Part shown: piece by piece, positions 1 through 8,600 of the stretch
Layout of the letters: each line of letters begins with the position of its first letter
How positions within the stretch are numbered: position 1 is the stretch's first letter
From: Corallococcus caeni
Lineage (GTDB): Bacteria > Myxococcota > Myxococcia > Myxococcales > Myxococcaceae
Length of the DNA stretch: 64,000 nucleotides
Direction: 5' to 3'
NCBI RefSeq assembly: GCF_036245865.1
Contig: NZ_BTTW01000001.1
Coordinates: 1,116,001-1,180,000 of the forward strand
Position numbers and translations under genes: made by a program
Notes under the pieces: model-generated
Databases searched by the model: none
Told to the model about the DNA's origin: nothing
What the model saw: the letters and a program-made list of their open reading frames with translations, nothing else

Positions 1-1
1 G

Positions 2-337
2 CTGGCCCGCTTCTCGTCGCACGGCGACAAGGTGGTGGACCTGGCCGCCGTGGGTGAAGACGTCCTCAGCACCGTGCCCGGCAACGACTGGGAGGAGATG
101 AGCGGTACCTCCATGGCCACCCCCACCGTGGCCGCCACCGCCGCACGCATGTTCGCGGAGAACCCGGACCTGACGGCCGTGCAGGTGCGCGACCTCATCC
201 TCAAGACGGTGGAGCAGGACCCGGACCTCAAGGGCAAGGTCATCACCGGCGGCAAGCTGGACATCCAGGCCGCCATCGCCGCCGCCAGGGCCACCGTGGA
301 GCCCAGGCCGGAGACGCAGCCCGTCGCCGCGCGCTGA
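2..337 (+). CDS. Subtilisin-like serine protease (S8), C-terminal fragment
   Basis: This is the last 111 residues of a subtilase; the gene runs off the left edge of the window. The frame reads through FSSHGDKVVDLAAVGEDV and then SGTSMATP, the block that carries the catalytic serine of family S8. A helix typical of the subtilase C-terminus (VRDLILKTV) and a strand (GGKLDIQAAIAA) follow. After the catalytic domain only a short Pro/Glu/Thr tail remains, so there is no C-terminal sorting or binding domain. Asp and His of the triad and any signal or propeptide lie outside the window. Export is expected from the family but is not visible here. Family assignment is secure; substrate is unknown. Confidence 0.93.
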   Translation: MARFSSHGDKVVDLAAVGEDVLSTVPGNDWEEMSGTSMATPTVAATAARMFAENPDLTAVQVRDLILKTVEQDPDLKGKVITGGKLDIQAAIAAARATVEPRPETQPVAAR

Positions 338-461
338 GCCCCCACGCCGGGTAGGTCCCCAGCCCACACAGGCAGGGAGGTTTTTTCCGACGCGGACGCA
401 ACATCCCCCACCCCCCGTGAGACAATCCGGGGGTTCCAGTTTTGTGCAGAGGGGGAAGTCC

Positions 462-1844
462 GTGTCCGTCCGCATTCCGTCCGCTGGTGTCCCGCAGACG
501 CGCCTGCCCGAGTCGCAGCCCGTCGCGCCGCGCGCGCCCATCAGTCCTTCCCTGGGCTACGCGACCAACGACACCTTCCAGGCGGACGCCGGCGGGATTG
601 GCCGCCGCGGCCGCACCCAGCGCACGGCGCCGCCCCCCGCCACGCAGCCGGCCGCGCCCGCCGCCAACTCGCGCGCGGAGCCGCTGCAGCCGGAGACGAA
701 CACCGCCCTCCAGGCCCGCCTCGCCGCGATGCCGGCGCCCGAGCGCGAGCGCGCCACGCAGTTCCTCAACCAGCACGTCCTCAACACGCCCAACGCGGAC
801 CGCGCCACGCGCACGTACCTGGACCTGTCCGCGATGCAGGCCGCGCGTCCGGCCCGGCTGAGCATGGACACGGTGGAGACGCTGACGCGCGGCGTGGCGG
901 AGCCTCGCGGCACCGGCGCCGCCGGGCAGGAAGGCATCCTGGGCCCGGCCCAGGCCCGGGCCGCGGCGAGCGCCATCGTGGGCATGACGGGCCAGGACTT
1001 CACCGCGCTCCAGGCCACCCTGCGCAACGCGGGCACGCGTGACGGCCAGCCGGTGCCCAACGCGGACGTGCAGACGGAGCGCGCGCTCATCCTCAAGGCC
1101 GTGGGGGCACGCAACCAGGAGCTGGCGTCGCCCGGCGTCCTGGACCGCGTGCGCAACGCCTTCGGGGACACGACCCGGGAGATGGACGACGTGGCGCGCT
1201 TCGGGCGGGAGATCGCGGGCACGCCGCGCGCCACGCTCCTCACCCAGTCCACCGCCATCGACGTGAACGCGGGCTCGCGCGCGCTCCAGCAGCGCTTCGA
1301 CGACTCGTGCGCGCCCACCGCGGCGCAGGTGGCCCACGCGGACGCGGACCCCATCTACGCGCGACAGCTCCACCGCGAGCCCATCCACAGCCTGGACGCG
1401 AACACGAACATCGGCCGCGAGCAGCGCCGCGTGCTGGAGAACAACGGCGGCATCGCGCGGCCTCGCCAGGGCGGCACGGGCGACAGCCTGGGCGTCTCCC
1501 CGGACGCCATGCGGGACATGTTCAACCGGGGCGTCTCCCCCAACAGCAACCGCACCTACGCGACGCAGACCATCGCGGACACGCCCCAGGCCCGTCAGGG
1601 CGCGCTGGACCGCGCGGACCGGCTCTTGCGCGACGGCGTGGACGTGCCCTTCGCCGTCCTCTGGAACGGCGGCGGCGGCCACGCGATGGTGATGTCCGAC
1701 GCGCGCGGCCAGGGCGCCAACCGCGAGTACCTCGTCACCGACCCCATGGACGGCCGGACGGGCTGGGTGCGCGGCAGTGACATCGCGGCCGGCAACACCC
1801 GCATCGGCCCGGGCACGGGCCGCCTCGCCTGGACCTTCGAATAA
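462..1844 (+). CDS. Signal-less protein with C-terminal C39-like papain-fold peptidase domain
   Basis: 460 residues. I start at GTG 462 because it follows a strong GAGGGGGAAG ribosome site; an in-frame GTG at 417 has none. Residues 1-80 are Pro/Ala/Arg-rich and probably disordered, with no signal peptide or membrane segment. Residues 80-260 are helical and unrecognised. The C-terminal domain carries QQRFDDSC (Gln277, Cys283), then GGGGHAMVM (His407) and YLVTDPMDG (Asp427). This order and spacing fits the Gln/Cys/His/Asp set of C39-like cysteine peptidases. Function is inferred from these motifs only; it could be a protease, a transglutaminase-like enzyme or an inactive binding domain. The lack of an export signal next to a wall-active gene cluster suggests a secreted effector. 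A promoterless 124-bp gap separates it from the upstream protease. Confidence 0.6.
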   Translation: MSVRIPSAGVPQTRLPESQPVAPRAPISPSLGYATNDTFQADAGGIGRRGRTQRTAPPPATQPAAPAANSRAEPLQPETNTALQARLAAMPAPERERATQFLNQHVLNTPNADRATRTYLDLSAMQAARPARLSMDTVETLTRGVAEPRGTGAAGQEGILGPAQARAAASAIVGMTGQDFTALQATLRNAGTRDGQPVPNADVQTERALILKAVGARNQELASPGVLDRVRNAFGDTTREMDDVARFGREIAGTPRATLLTQSTAIDVNAGSRALQQRFDDSCAPTAAQVAHADADPIYARQLHREPIHSLDANTNIGREQRRVLENNGGIARPRQGGTGDSLGVSPDAMRDMFNRGVSPNSNRTYATQTIADTPQARQGALDRADRLLRDGVDVPFAVLWNGGGGHAMVMSDARGQGANREYLVTDPMDGRTGWVRGSDIAAGNTRIGPGTGRLAWTFE

Positions 1845-1937
1845 CCTCCTGTCCTCGCAGCCTCCCTCCGGGCCCCCTCGCCACGCTTCGTGGCGGGTGT
1901 GGGCCCGGAAGCCGTTTCTTCCATCCGTGAGTCCTCC

Positions 1938-3131
1938 ATGCGCGCGCCATCCGTGATGCGTCTCCTCGTGCTGTCCGTGCCCCTCCTCTCCGCGCCCGCG
2001 TGGGCCATCGAGCGCTGCTCGTTCCAGGGCAAGCCCATCAACCTGGACAACGGCAACTCGACCGCGAACCTCACCGGCACCGTGCGCTGCGTGGACGAGG
2101 ACACGAAGAAGGAGACGCACACCGTCGCCTTCAAGAACGGCAAGCAGGACGGCTGGGAGGTGCGCCGCTGGTCCGACGGCCGCGCCGTGGAGCAGGAGTA
2201 CCAGGCCGGCAAGCGGCACGGCGGCTTCAAGCGCTACGAGGACGGCCGGCTGGTGGAGACCGGGCACTACGTGGACGACAACGCGCAGGGCGAGGAGCTG
2301 CGCTACCACCCCAACGGCAAGGTGTCCCGGCGCGTGGACCGGCAGAAGGAGGACGCGAAGAGCACCTTCGCGGACTACGACGAGACCGGGCGGCTCACCA
2401 AGGCGGGCTGCGGCCTGCAGTCGTCCTGGGAGGCGGGCCTCAAGGACTGCGTCTGGAAGGGGCCCTCGCCGCTCGTGTTCTTCCACCCGAACGGGCAGAA
2501 GCGCGCCGTCATCCCGATGAAGGACGGGCGGCGCGAGGGCGTGACGGAGCTCTTCGACAAGGACGGGCAGCGCACCGCGACGAATGCGTACGCCGCGGGC
2601 GTGCTCAACGGCGTGAGCACACGGTACGCCGCCGGGAAGGCCCTCAACTCCACGACCTGGGTCCAGGGCGAGCGGGAGGGCGACGAGACGGAGTTCTTCA
2701 CCGACGGCGGCAAGAAGCAGGTCGTCACCTGGAAGGGCCGTCAGCAGGTGAAGCGCGTGGAGTACTTCCAGAACGGCGAGCGCAAGCATGAGCTCGTGGT
2801 GACGGGCGACCGCGCGGTGGAGTCCTTCTTCGAGGACGACGGCTCGCTGCGCGAGCGGCGGAACCTGCTCAAGGGCGAGTGGAACAACGGCTTCGACCCC
2901 GACGGCGTCACGGAGACCTTCCTCCCGGACGGCGGACCGGAGAGCCGCGAGCACTATGTGAAGGGCAAGGCCGAAGGCCGCCGCCAGGTGTGGGCGGAGA
3001 ACGGCACCCTCATCGAGGACTCGCAGTGGGCGCAGGGCCGCGTCACCGAGCGCAAGCGCTGGGAGCCTGACGGCGGGCTGGTGGAGGACGAGGCCTTCTA
3101 CGAGGACGGCTCGCGCAAGAAGAAGAAGTAG
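1938..3131 (+). CDS. Exported MORN-like (YwqK-type) repeat protein
   Basis: 397 residues, starting at ATG 1938 so that the protein opens with a clear signal peptide (MRAPSVMRLLVLSVPLLSAPAWA). The rest is built from about a dozen imperfect 20-25-residue repeats of the form G-x-x-x-x-Y/F-x-x-G/D-G-x-x-x-x-x, such as HGGFKRYEDGRLVE, QGEELRYHPNGK and EGVTELFDKDGQ. This is the MORN_2 pattern seen in YwqK-like proteins. The repeats make extended beta-hairpin stacks used for binding; no catalytic motif is visible. The C-terminus ends in a short lysine run (RKKKK). Although some databases call this family a toxin-antitoxin antitoxin, the signal peptide and the absence of a partner toxin argue against that role. 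Likely periplasmic or surface binding protein. Confidence 0.75.
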   Translation: MRAPSVMRLLVLSVPLLSAPAWAIERCSFQGKPINLDNGNSTANLTGTVRCVDEDTKKETHTVAFKNGKQDGWEVRRWSDGRAVEQEYQAGKRHGGFKRYEDGRLVETGHYVDDNAQGEELRYHPNGKVSRRVDRQKEDAKSTFADYDETGRLTKAGCGLQSSWEAGLKDCVWKGPSPLVFFHPNGQKRAVIPMKDGRREGVTELFDKDGQRTATNAYAAGVLNGVSTRYAAGKALNSTTWVQGEREGDETEFFTDGGKKQVVTWKGRQQVKRVEYFQNGERKHELVVTGDRAVESFFEDDGSLRERRNLLKGEWNNGFDPDGVTETFLPDGGPESREHYVKGKAEGRRQVWAENGTLIEDSQWAQGRVTERKRWEPDGGLVEDEAFYEDGSRKKKK

Positions 3132-3161
3132 GCGCGCGAGGGAGCGCCGTCTTGACGGAGG

Positions 3162-3183
3162 ATGGCGGCAATATTACTGCCAT
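3162..3183. promoter_or_regulatory. 22-bp imperfect dyad, candidate TetR operator
   Basis: The arms read ATGGC and GCCAT around a central AATATT, and 18 of 22 positions obey the two-fold symmetry. It lies 8 nt before the chosen start of the TetR gene and just after a TTGACG hexamer at 3152-3157. The position suggests autorepression. The symmetry is seen in the sequence; the operator role is inferred. Confidence 0.55.
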
Positions 3184-3191
3184 CATCCATC

Positions 3192-3779
3192 ATGACCCAG
3201 AAGACGGAGCAGAAGCAGAAGTCGCACGACGCCATCCTCGCGTCCGCCGCCACGTTGCTGCTGGAGCGCGGCATCCAGGCCAGCTCCATCATGGACGTGA
3301 TGAAGGGCGCGGGGCTCACGGTGGGCGGCTTCTACGGCCACTTCGACTCCAAGGAGCACCTCTTCACGGAGACGCTCCGGGGCACCGCCCGCCTGGCGTG
3401 GAACGCACTCTTGCGCAAGGCGAAGGAGGACGCGCCGGACGCGCCCGCGCTGAAGGTCCTGCGGGGCTACCTGTCGCGCCAGCACCGCGACGCCGTCACG
3501 CCCACGTGTCCCCTGCCCAGCATCACCGCGGAGGTGTCGCGCATGGGGGAGCCCTACCGGGGCGCGCTGGAGGCGGAGCTCCAGGGGTTCGTCCAGTCGT
3601 ACGCGGAGCTGCTGCCTTCGTCGGGGGCACGGCGCCGGGAGAAGGCGCTGGCCGCCATCGCGCTCATGTACGGGGCGCTGTCGCTGGCGCGCGCCGTGCG
3701 CGGCACGAAGCTGGGGGACGAGTTCCTGGACGCGGCGAAGAAGCTGGGCGCGGAGCTGCTCACCGGCGACCGCGCATGA
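3192..3779 (+). CDS. TetR/AcrR family transcriptional regulator
   Basis: 195 residues from ATG 3192. An upstream in-frame ATG at 3162 sits inside a dyad and directly abuts its GGAGG, so I reject it. The N-terminal helix-turn-helix is typical: ILASAATLLLERGIQASSIMDVMKGAGLTVGGFYGHFDSKEHLF, with the GGFYGHF recognition-helix signature. The C-terminal 130 residues form the helical ligand-binding and dimerisation domain, whose inducer cannot be predicted. The nearest neighbour downstream is convergent, so the regulator probably controls itself and distant genes. Its own expression may be controlled through the dyad at 3162-3183. Transcription ends at the hairpin at 3784-3813. Confidence 0.9.
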   Translation: MTQKTEQKQKSHDAILASAATLLLERGIQASSIMDVMKGAGLTVGGFYGHFDSKEHLFTETLRGTARLAWNALLRKAKEDAPDAPALKVLRGYLSRQHRDAVTPTCPLPSITAEVSRMGEPYRGALEAELQGFVQSYAELLPSSGARRREKALAAIALMYGALSLARAVRGTKLGDEFLDAAKKLGAELLTGDRA

Positions 3780-3783
3780 AGAA

Positions 3784-3813
3784 GCCCGGCCCGCGTCCTT
3801 CCGCGGTCCGGGC
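3784..3813. terminator. Bidirectional hairpin terminator
   Basis: A 12-bp stem with one mismatch (GCCCGGCCCGCG against CGCGGTCCGGGC) and a 6-nt loop lies between the convergent tetR and lysozyme genes. No long T-run follows, as is common in GC-rich genomes. Confidence 0.7.
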
Positions 3814-3839
3814 CTTGAACGGCTCAGCTCACCCGCGCA

Positions 3840-5426
3840 TCAGTCGCGCTGGATGGCGCCCTTCGGGACCAGGATGACGACCTCCTTGCAGTCCGAGTAG
3901 ATGATGGAGTTCATGTCCTTGTAGTTGTGCGTCGTCTTGCCGCCGTTGCGCACGACGCCCATGTCGTTGCCCTTGGAGCCGCCGCTGTAGTCCCAGCCGT
4001 GGCGCGTCTGGAAGATGATGGCGCCGTCCGGCACCTTCCCGTCCGCCACGAGCTTGCGGTACTGGTCCGCGGACACGACGTTCGCGGTCGCGTTGCCGTA
4101 GGGGCTCTTGATGGCCTTCTGCGTGGCGCCCGGGAACGGGATGGACTCCCAGCCGTTGCGCAGCATCTGCGCCATGCCGCCGCGGGGGTTGTTCGGGTCG
4201 TTGCCCGTCGCCGCCGGCGTGTTGGGGATGCCCAGCCGGCTCATGTTGTCCAGCGTGGTGCGCACGCAGTAGCCCGTCTCGCCGTTGTTCAGGCGCGAGG
4301 TGGCCAGCTTCTTCAGCGTGGGGTCGTTGGTGTTGATGCGGACGCCGTTGCCCAGCACCGCGCCGTTGTTGTTCGTGCCCTGGGTGTTGTTCGTCCCGCC
4401 GGTGGTGTTCGTGCCGCCCGTGGAGTTCGTGCCACCCGTGCGCTTGCCCTGCAGCGCCTTGAGCGTGTCGGGGCCGACCTGGCCCGCGTTGCTGCCCGCC
4501 CTCACGCCGTTCGCCCGCTGGAAGTCCTCCACGGCCTTCTTGGTGACGGGGCCGAACTTGCCGTCCGCCGGGACGCCCAGCATCTCCTGGAGCTGCTTCA
4601 CCGCCGGGCCCTGCATGCCCTCGCGCAGGTTGTTGCCACGCACCTTCACCTGGTCCATCGAGGGCGCGGCGGTCCACTTCGTCCCCGGCTTCTGGGTGCT
4701 CGCGGCGGGCTCGAAGGTGTCGGCGGTCTGCGACGGGCGCGTGGGGGTGTTGGTGTTGGTGTTGGTGGTCGTGTTCGTCGCGGCACCGCCGAAGTGCGGC
4801 GCCAGCGCCTGCGCGCGCGCCCACACGTCGTTGGAGTAGTCATTGCCGGTGGTGCCCACGTCCATGCCCGCCTGGGTGCGGACATTGCCGGGGCCGGAGT
4901 TGTACGCGGCCACCGCGCCACGAAGCTGCTGCGCCTCGGACCAGTCCGGGTGCGCCTTCTTCATGTCGTTGACGTAGCCCTTGAGGATGCCCGCCGCCTG
5001 GTCGATGTGCTCGGCGCTGGTGGGGCCGCCCTTGGTCGTGTGGTAGCGGTGGTCCACCTGCATCACGCCAAAGCCGTTGCCGCCGTCGCCGTGGCCCGTG
5101 CGGTCCAACGCCGCGCCCGCGCGCGACTCACGGCTCGCGATGGCCGCCAGCAGCGCCGGAGGCAGGCCGTGCTTCGCCGCCGCCGCCTCGATGTTGCCCT
5201 TGAACTTCTGCAGCCGGGCCAGATCCGTCTGCGCCATCTTCGTCGACGCGGCCACGCCGGGCTGCAGGCCGTCCTGCGCCGCCGTGCGCGCGGAAGCGCC
5301 CGTGGGCTTGTACTGCGACAGGATGGCGTTGGGGTTCGCGTTGCGGACCGCGCTCGTCGTCACCGCCTGGGAACGGTTCGAGAAGACGGAGTTCGTGCGC
5401 GTGGACGTGGTCGCGTTGAGGCTCAT
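3840..5426 (-). CDS. Goose-type lysozyme / PG-binding / CHAP-like three-module protein
   Basis: 528 residues. Residues 1-65 are polar and disordered with no signal peptide. Residues 68-210 are a goose-type (GH23) lysozyme or lytic transglycosylase domain with ALLAAIASRESRAG (catalytic Glu100), GFGVMQVD and AVAAYNSGPGNV. A Thr/Asn linker leads to a PG_binding_1 domain at about 263-327 (REGMQGPAVKQLQEMLG, DGKFGPVTKKAVEDFQ). A second low-complexity linker of TGGTN units (329-355) precedes a C-terminal domain with Cys387 (TGYCVRT) and His476 (RHGWDY) that resembles a CHAP or NlpC-like amidase, but this is less certain. The protein should cut peptidoglycan glycan strands and perhaps cross-bridges. 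Without a signal peptide it must leave the cell by another route, act on lysis, or be an injected effector. A plausible promoter lies at 5520-5548. Confidence 0.85.
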   Translation of the reverse strand: MSLNATTSTRTNSVFSNRSQAVTTSAVRNANPNAILSQYKPTGASARTAAQDGLQPGVAASTKMAQTDLARLQKFKGNIEAAAAKHGLPPALLAAIASRESRAGAALDRTGHGDGGNGFGVMQVDHRYHTTKGGPTSAEHIDQAAGILKGYVNDMKKAHPDWSEAQQLRGAVAAYNSGPGNVRTQAGMDVGTTGNDYSNDVWARAQALAPHFGGAATNTTTNTNTNTPTRPSQTADTFEPAASTQKPGTKWTAAPSMDQVKVRGNNLREGMQGPAVKQLQEMLGVPADGKFGPVTKKAVEDFQRANGVRAGSNAGQVGPDTLKALQGKRTGGTNSTGGTNTTGGTNNTQGTNNNGAVLGNGVRINTNDPTLKKLATSRLNNGETGYCVRTTLDNMSRLGIPNTPAATGNDPNNPRGGMAQMLRNGWESIPFPGATQKAIKSPYGNATANVVSADQYRKLVADGKVPDGAIIFQTRHGWDYSGGSKGNDMGVVRNGGKTTHNYKDMNSIIYSDCKEVVILVPKGAIQRD

Positions 5427-5519
5427 GCGGGGATTCCTCGGTAGCGGCTGTGATTCCTGCCCCGATTATCCAGACCCCTCCCCGCGAGTTGCGCGAGATC
5501 TGGAAATAAAGATCTCACA

Positions 5520-5548
5520 GTTTAACCTGTGCGTAATTTTCCGCTCAA
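5520..5548 (-). promoter_or_regulatory. Putative sigma-70-type promoter of the lysozyme gene
   Basis: On the minus strand TTGAGC (5548-5543) is followed after 17 nt by TTAAAC (5525-5520), in an unusually AT-rich patch about 95 nt before the start codon. A short dyad (CACAG/CTGTG, 5516-5531) overlaps the -10 and could be an operator. Only sequence resemblance supports this. Confidence 0.4.
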
Positions 5549-5610
5549 ACTTGTCTTGGCTATGGGATTGGTCACGATTGGGTGACAAGGACCCGGGGCC
5601 CGGAACGCGA

Positions 5611-5644
5611 ACGGGGCCTGTTCCCGTGAAGGAACAGACCCCGT
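5611..5644 (-). terminator. Hairpin terminator of the 1117-residue protein gene
   Basis: ACGGGG-C-CTGTTCC (5611-5624) pairs with GGAACAG-A-CCCCGT (5631-5644): a 14-bp stem with one mismatch and a 6-nt loop. It sits 30 nt past the stop codon of the minus-strand gene ending at 5674. Confidence 0.7.
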
Positions 5645-5673
5645 GCGGTGCTACAGGCCTGTGACGCGGCGGA

Positions 5674-8600
5674 CTAGATGCCCGGGATGCCGGGGATGTC
5701 GTCCGGGATGAGGCTGCCGAGGAAGTCCTTCACGGTGTTGAAGGCGTCGCCGGCCAGGTCGCCCACCTCGCCGGGCAGGTCCGCCAGCGCCCCGAGCGCG
5801 TCCTTGGCGGCATCGATGCCCTTCTTGGCCAGGTCGCCCAGGTGGCCGACGGCGGCCTCCGCCAGCTGGCCGCCCACGCCGGCCAGGTCCTTGAGCGCGT
5901 CCACGCCGGCGTCGCCCAGGTCCGCCACGGCGACGAGCAGCTCCTTGCCGCCCTCCGTGAGGTTGTCCTTCCAGGCCTTCGCCACGTTCTTGAAGGACTC
6001 CACGCCATCCTTGAGCAGGTCCCTGGCGAAGTCCTTGGCCCACGTCACGCGGTTGTCGACGAAGTCCTTGATGGCGCCGGCCGCCTTGGTGGCCAGCTCG
6101 CCGCCCTTGCGGGCCATGTCGGACAGCGCGCCGCCCACCCACTCGCCGGCCTTGGTGAGGGCCTCGCCGGGGTTGTTGGCGATGTACTTGAGCGTCTCCA
6201 CGGCCTGCTCGCCCGCGTTGGCCAGGCCCTTCACCAGGCCCTCCGCCAGCTCCGCGCCCTTGGCGCCCAGGTCCTTCACGGCGCCCCAGGCCTTCTTCGC
6301 CAGCTCGCCGCCCTTGGCCAGGGCGTCACCGATGGCCTCCTTCGCCTTGGCCGCGGCCTCGCCCGGGTTCTGGGCCGTCCAGGCCAGCAGCTCCAGGCCC
6401 TTCTCGCCCAGCTCCTTGGCCTTGTTCACCGTGTTGGAGACGAGCGTCGTCGCCCCGTCGATGAGCTCCTTCGCCTTCTCCTTCGCGGCGCCGGTGAGCT
6501 TGTCGTAGCCGGCCTTCAGGTCGTTGAGCGTGGAGACGGCCTGCTTGTAGAGCGCCTTGCCCGCGTCCGTGGCCAGGTCCACGCCGGAGTTCACGACGCT
6601 CTTGATGCCGTCGAGCGCCTTCTTCGCGGCCTCGCCCGGGTTCTGGGCGATGTACTTGAGCGTCTCCAGGCCCTTCTCACCCAGCTTCTTCGCGCCGTCG
6701 ATGACGCCGTCGAGGACCTCCTTGGCCTCCTTCGCCAGCTCGCCGCCCTTCTCGATGGCGGTGTTGAAGGCCTCCGTCGCCGCCTTCGCCGCGGCCTCGC
6801 CGTACTTGGACGGGTTGCGCACCACGTCCGCCAGCTTGTGGATGACCTTCGCGGCGCCCTTGAGGCCCTCGCCGGCCAGCTCCGCCTGGGACACGCCGAC
6901 GAACTCGGCGGCCTTCACGGCGCCCTTGGCGGCCTTCTCCACGCCCCACTGGATGAGCTGCGCGGTGCCCTCCGGCCCGTAGTACGCGGCCATGTGCGCC
7001 AGGCCCGCGGGGCCCTGCGCGGCGGCGCCCGCCAGGTTGACGGCCTTCATCCAGTCCGGGGCCTTGTAGCCCTTGGGGTCGGCCTCGAACTTCTCCTTCT
7101 CCTGGCTGAAGCCGATGTCCATCGCCAGCTCGGCGGCGCCCAGCAGCACGCTGGCGCCCACGTCCGCGGCCACGCCCACACCGGTGAGGTCCAGGGCGAT
7201 GCCCAGGGCCCCGTCCGCGGTGTTCAGCACCGCGGCGGTGTGCGCGAAGTAGCCCAGGTCGTTGTTCTTGCCGTGCAGGTCCAGCGACTCCTTCTCGTAC
7301 TTCACCGCGTCGATGGCGTTGGGCAGCGCGCCCGCCACCGGGACGACCTTCGCCAGGTTCTTGAAGACCTTGCCGGCCACGTCGGCGGTGATCTCCACGC
7401 CGACCTTGCCCAGCACCTTCTCCATCACCTTGAGGCCCTGGCCCACGAGCTTGCTGCCCGCCTTGTCCAGCAGCGGCCCCAGGCCCTTCACGGTGGTGTT
7501 GAGCGCGTCCGCGCCGACGCCGTCGGTGAACTTGAGCAGCGCCTTGAGCGCGCCGGAGTCCATGTCCGTCACGAGCTTGGACAGCACCTTGCCCGCGTCG
7601 TCGTCCAGCTTGCCCGCGAGCTTCGCGAACTGCTCGGTCGTCTTCGGATCCGACAGGACCTCGTTGAGGACCTTGTGCTCCATGCCGCCCAGGGCGCTCA
7701 CGATGCGCTTGCCCGCCGCGGCGTCCGCCTTGCCCAGCTGGCCCACCAGGTTGTCCAGGGCCTTGGGGTCGGTGATGCCCTTGAGCGCGGCCTCCAGCGA
7801 CTCCGGACCGCCCAGCTTGGTGGCGGCCGCGTCCAGCTTCTTGAGCTGATCCGGCGTGAGCTTGGAGGCGAGCTGCGGATCCAGCCCCTTCACCTTCACG
7901 TTGGCCAGCTGCGTGCCCTGCTGGGCCACGTCCGCCGGGTTCTTCACGCCCGCGTTCTTGAGGACGTCCGTGAAGGCCTTGAGGTCCTTCTTGAGGTCAG
8001 GCACCTCCGCCAGGAGCTGCGCGGCGGCCAGCGCCTTGTCCTGCGTGGAGGCGTTGGGGTCCGCCAGGGTGATGGCGGAACCCGCGGCGCGCAGCGACCC
8101 GTCCAGCTTGCGCAGGTCGTTGGAGAGCGCCGGGAACTTGTCCCCGGCGAAGTCCTTGAGCGCCTTGCCCAGCTCCAGCGTGGCGGTGGCCTTGTCGGTG
8201 GCGGAGGCGTTGGGGTCCGTCCACTTGCCGATGGCGCCCACCAGCTTCTCCGCGGCGGGCAGGCCCTTGAGCGCGGTGCCCAGCACGCCCTTCAGGTCCT
8301 CCGGCGCGAAGGTGTCGCCGGTGGCCTTCGCCAGGGTGAGGGCGGCCTGCGCCTTGTCGACGGTGCTCGCCTTGGGGTCCGTCAGCTTGCCCAGCGAGGT
8401 GAGCGCGTCCGCGTTGGTGGCCAGCTTCGCCAGCTTGTCGTCCTTGACGCCCAGGCGCTCCAGCGCGTTGGGGACCGTCTCCGGGAACTGCGAGGCCAGC
8501 TCGCCCAGGGCGGTGGCCTTCTCCGAGAAGGAGCCGGTGCCCAGCTTGTTGAGCGAGTCATAGGCCTTCTGCAGGTCCTCCTTCTTCTTGTCCTTGAGCT

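Noticed and set aside
243..2954. Long minus-strand frame of 903 codons over the first three genes
   Set aside because: It is a GC-rich antisense shadow: no domain, low-complexity Arg/Ala/Leu product, and it covers three plus-strand genes with clear motifs.
3162..3191. Upstream ATG for the TetR gene
   Set aside because: It sits in a dyad, its GGAGG directly abuts the codon, and the extra residues are not part of the TetR fold.
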